Origin: SKPT01 sp040905445
GTDB taxonomy: Bacteria; Planctomycetota; Phycisphaerae; Phycisphaerales; Phycisphaeraceae
Direction: 5' to 3'
DNA: 5,818 bases
Assembly: GCA_040905445.1 (NCBI GenBank)
Contig: JBBDRN010000026.1
Coordinates: 1 to 5,818, forward strand
Shown here in pieces: positions 4,997 through 5,818 of this stretch. A program made the translations under genes and the position numbers. Each line of letters opens with the position of its first letter. The first letter of the stretch is position 1. Below the pieces are notes generated by a model. It saw only the letters and a list, made by a program, of their open reading frames with translations, had not been told where the DNA came from and did no database searches.

Positions 4997-5818
4997 CATC
5001 CATGAATAGCCAACCGACACGGGAACTGGCCCGCCCGGGCCTGCCCGGGGTCAGCGGACTGTACGATCCGGCTCAGGAGCACGACGCCTGCGGCGTGGGC
5101 TTCATCGCCCACATCAAGGGCCAGCGCAGCCACGACATCGTGCGCGACGCGCTCAAGATGCTCCAGCGCATGGACCATCGCGGGGCCTGCGGCTGCGAGA
5201 CCAACACCGGCGACGGGGCGGGCATCATGACGGCCCTGCCGCGCGAGTTCCTCGCCAAGGCCGCCAGACGCGACGCGGGCATCGACCTGCCCGAGCCCGG
5301 GCGCTACGGCGCGGGCAACATCTTCCTGCCGCGCGACGAGGCGGAGCGGGCTGCGTGCAAGGCCGACCTGGAGCGCATCGTCGCCGAGCAGGGTCAGCGG
5401 CTTCTGGGCTGGCGCAAGCTGCCGGTGGACGCGCAGGGCGCCGACGTCGGGCCGACTGCGCTGTCGGTGGAGCCGGCGATCGATCAGCTTTTCGTCGGCG
5501 CGGGCGAGGGCTGCGAGGGCGAGGCGTTCGAGCGGCAACTCTATCTCATCCGCAAGCGGGCCAGCCACGCCATCCGCGGCCGCCTCGACCTCGCCCAGGC
5601 CGAGTGGTTCTACATCTGCTCGCTATCGACGAAGGTCATCGTCTACAAGGGGCAGCTCACTTCCGGGCAGGTGCCGACCTACTACCCGGACCTGCGCGAC
5701 GAGACCTACACCAGCCACCTGGCGATGGTGCACTCGCGCTTCAGCACCAACACCTTCCCAAGCTGGGACCGCGCCCAGCCCTGCCGCTTCATGAGCCACA
5801 ACGGCGAGATCAACACGC
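4993..5818 (+). CDS. gltB: Glutamate synthase large subunit, N-terminal part
   Basis: The first 275 residues of glutamate synthase large subunit (about 1500 residues in full); the window end cuts the gene. The enzyme makes two glutamates from glutamine and 2-oxoglutarate. The part present is the class-II glutamine amidotransferase domain, which releases ammonia. HDACGVGF (30-37) contains the nucleophile Cys33, exposed as the N-terminus when a 32-residue propeptide is removed. MDHRGACG (60-67), NTGDGAGI (71-78), FYICSLSTKVIVYKG (206-220), HSRFSTNTFPSW (247-258) and MSHNGEINT (267-275) are standard blocks of this domain. GGAGG 6 nt upstream supports the start, which overlaps the LysR stop codon by 4 nt (ATGA). 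Whether the electron donor is NADPH or ferredoxin cannot be told from this part; a gltD downstream would indicate NADPH. Confidence 0.96.
   Translation, partial: MTSMNSQPTRELARPGLPGVSGLYDPAQEHDACGVGFIAHIKGQRSHDIVRDALKMLQRMDHRGACGCETNTGDGAGIMTALPREFLAKAARRDAGIDLPEPGRYGAGNIFLPRDEAERAACKADLERIVAEQGQRLLGWRKLPVDAQGADVGPTALSVEPAIDQLFVGAGEGCEGEAFERQLYLIRKRASHAIRGRLDLAQAEWFYICSLSTKVIVYKGQLTSGQVPTYYPDLRDETYTSHLAMVHSRFSTNTFPSWDRAQPCRFMSHNGEINT

Noticed and set aside
4918..5568. Minus-strand open frame (216 codons) opposite gltB
   Set aside because: Shadow of gltB; the plus strand carries the full amidotransferase motif set.
1..5818. CRISPR array, tRNA, rRNA, transposase or phage genes
   Set aside because: No regularly spaced direct repeats, no tRNA or rRNA-like segments, and no mobile-element proteins were seen in any frame.

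Overview
The window is very GC-rich chromosomal DNA from a bacterium. The gene content (a heparan-N-sulfatase-like sulfatase, a periplasmic PBP4-type peptidase, and bacterial glutamate synthase) and the many palindromic repeats between genes best suit a planctomycete-type genome, perhaps a high-GC Phycisphaerae-like lineage. That placement is an inference from protein flavour and repeat style. No marker gene in the window settles it.

Layout, left to right. Positions 1-356 hold no credible gene. They carry several imperfect and perfect inverted repeats: an outer pair built on CACAGAGGCAC, a 13-bp pair with a 41-nt loop, and two oppositely oriented copies of a hairpin of about 30 bp. Positions 357-1790 (minus) encode a cysteine-type sulfatase of the N-sulfoglucosamine sulfohydrolase-like group with no signal peptide. 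A 200-bp gap follows with a long 23-bp inverted repeat (1849-1912). Positions 1991-3586 (minus) encode a secreted D-alanyl-D-alanine carboxypeptidase/endopeptidase (DacB/PBP4, peptidase S13) with an unusual Ala/Thr/Pro/Gly-rich insert. Positions 3587-3928 are the divergent intergenic region, ending in an AT-rich promoter-like island. Positions 3929-4996 (plus) encode a LysR-type regulator with a low-complexity C-terminal tail. Its stop codon overlaps the start of gltB (4993 to window end), the large subunit of glutamate synthase, which is cut by the window edge.

Functionally there are two groups. The leftward genes (dacB, then the sulfatase) share a strand but are 200 bp apart, have unrelated roles (peptidoglycan trimming; sulfated-sugar desulfation) and are probably not one operon. 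The rightward pair, LysR regulator plus gltB, is joined by an ATGA overlap and is probably co-transcribed and translationally coupled. This suggests the regulator controls nitrogen assimilation through glutamate synthase, possibly with autoregulation at the AT-rich island. I see no clearly new multi-gene system here. The points most worth a second look are the regulator-gltB coupling, the repeat-like DNA translated as the regulator's tail, and the palindromic repeats.
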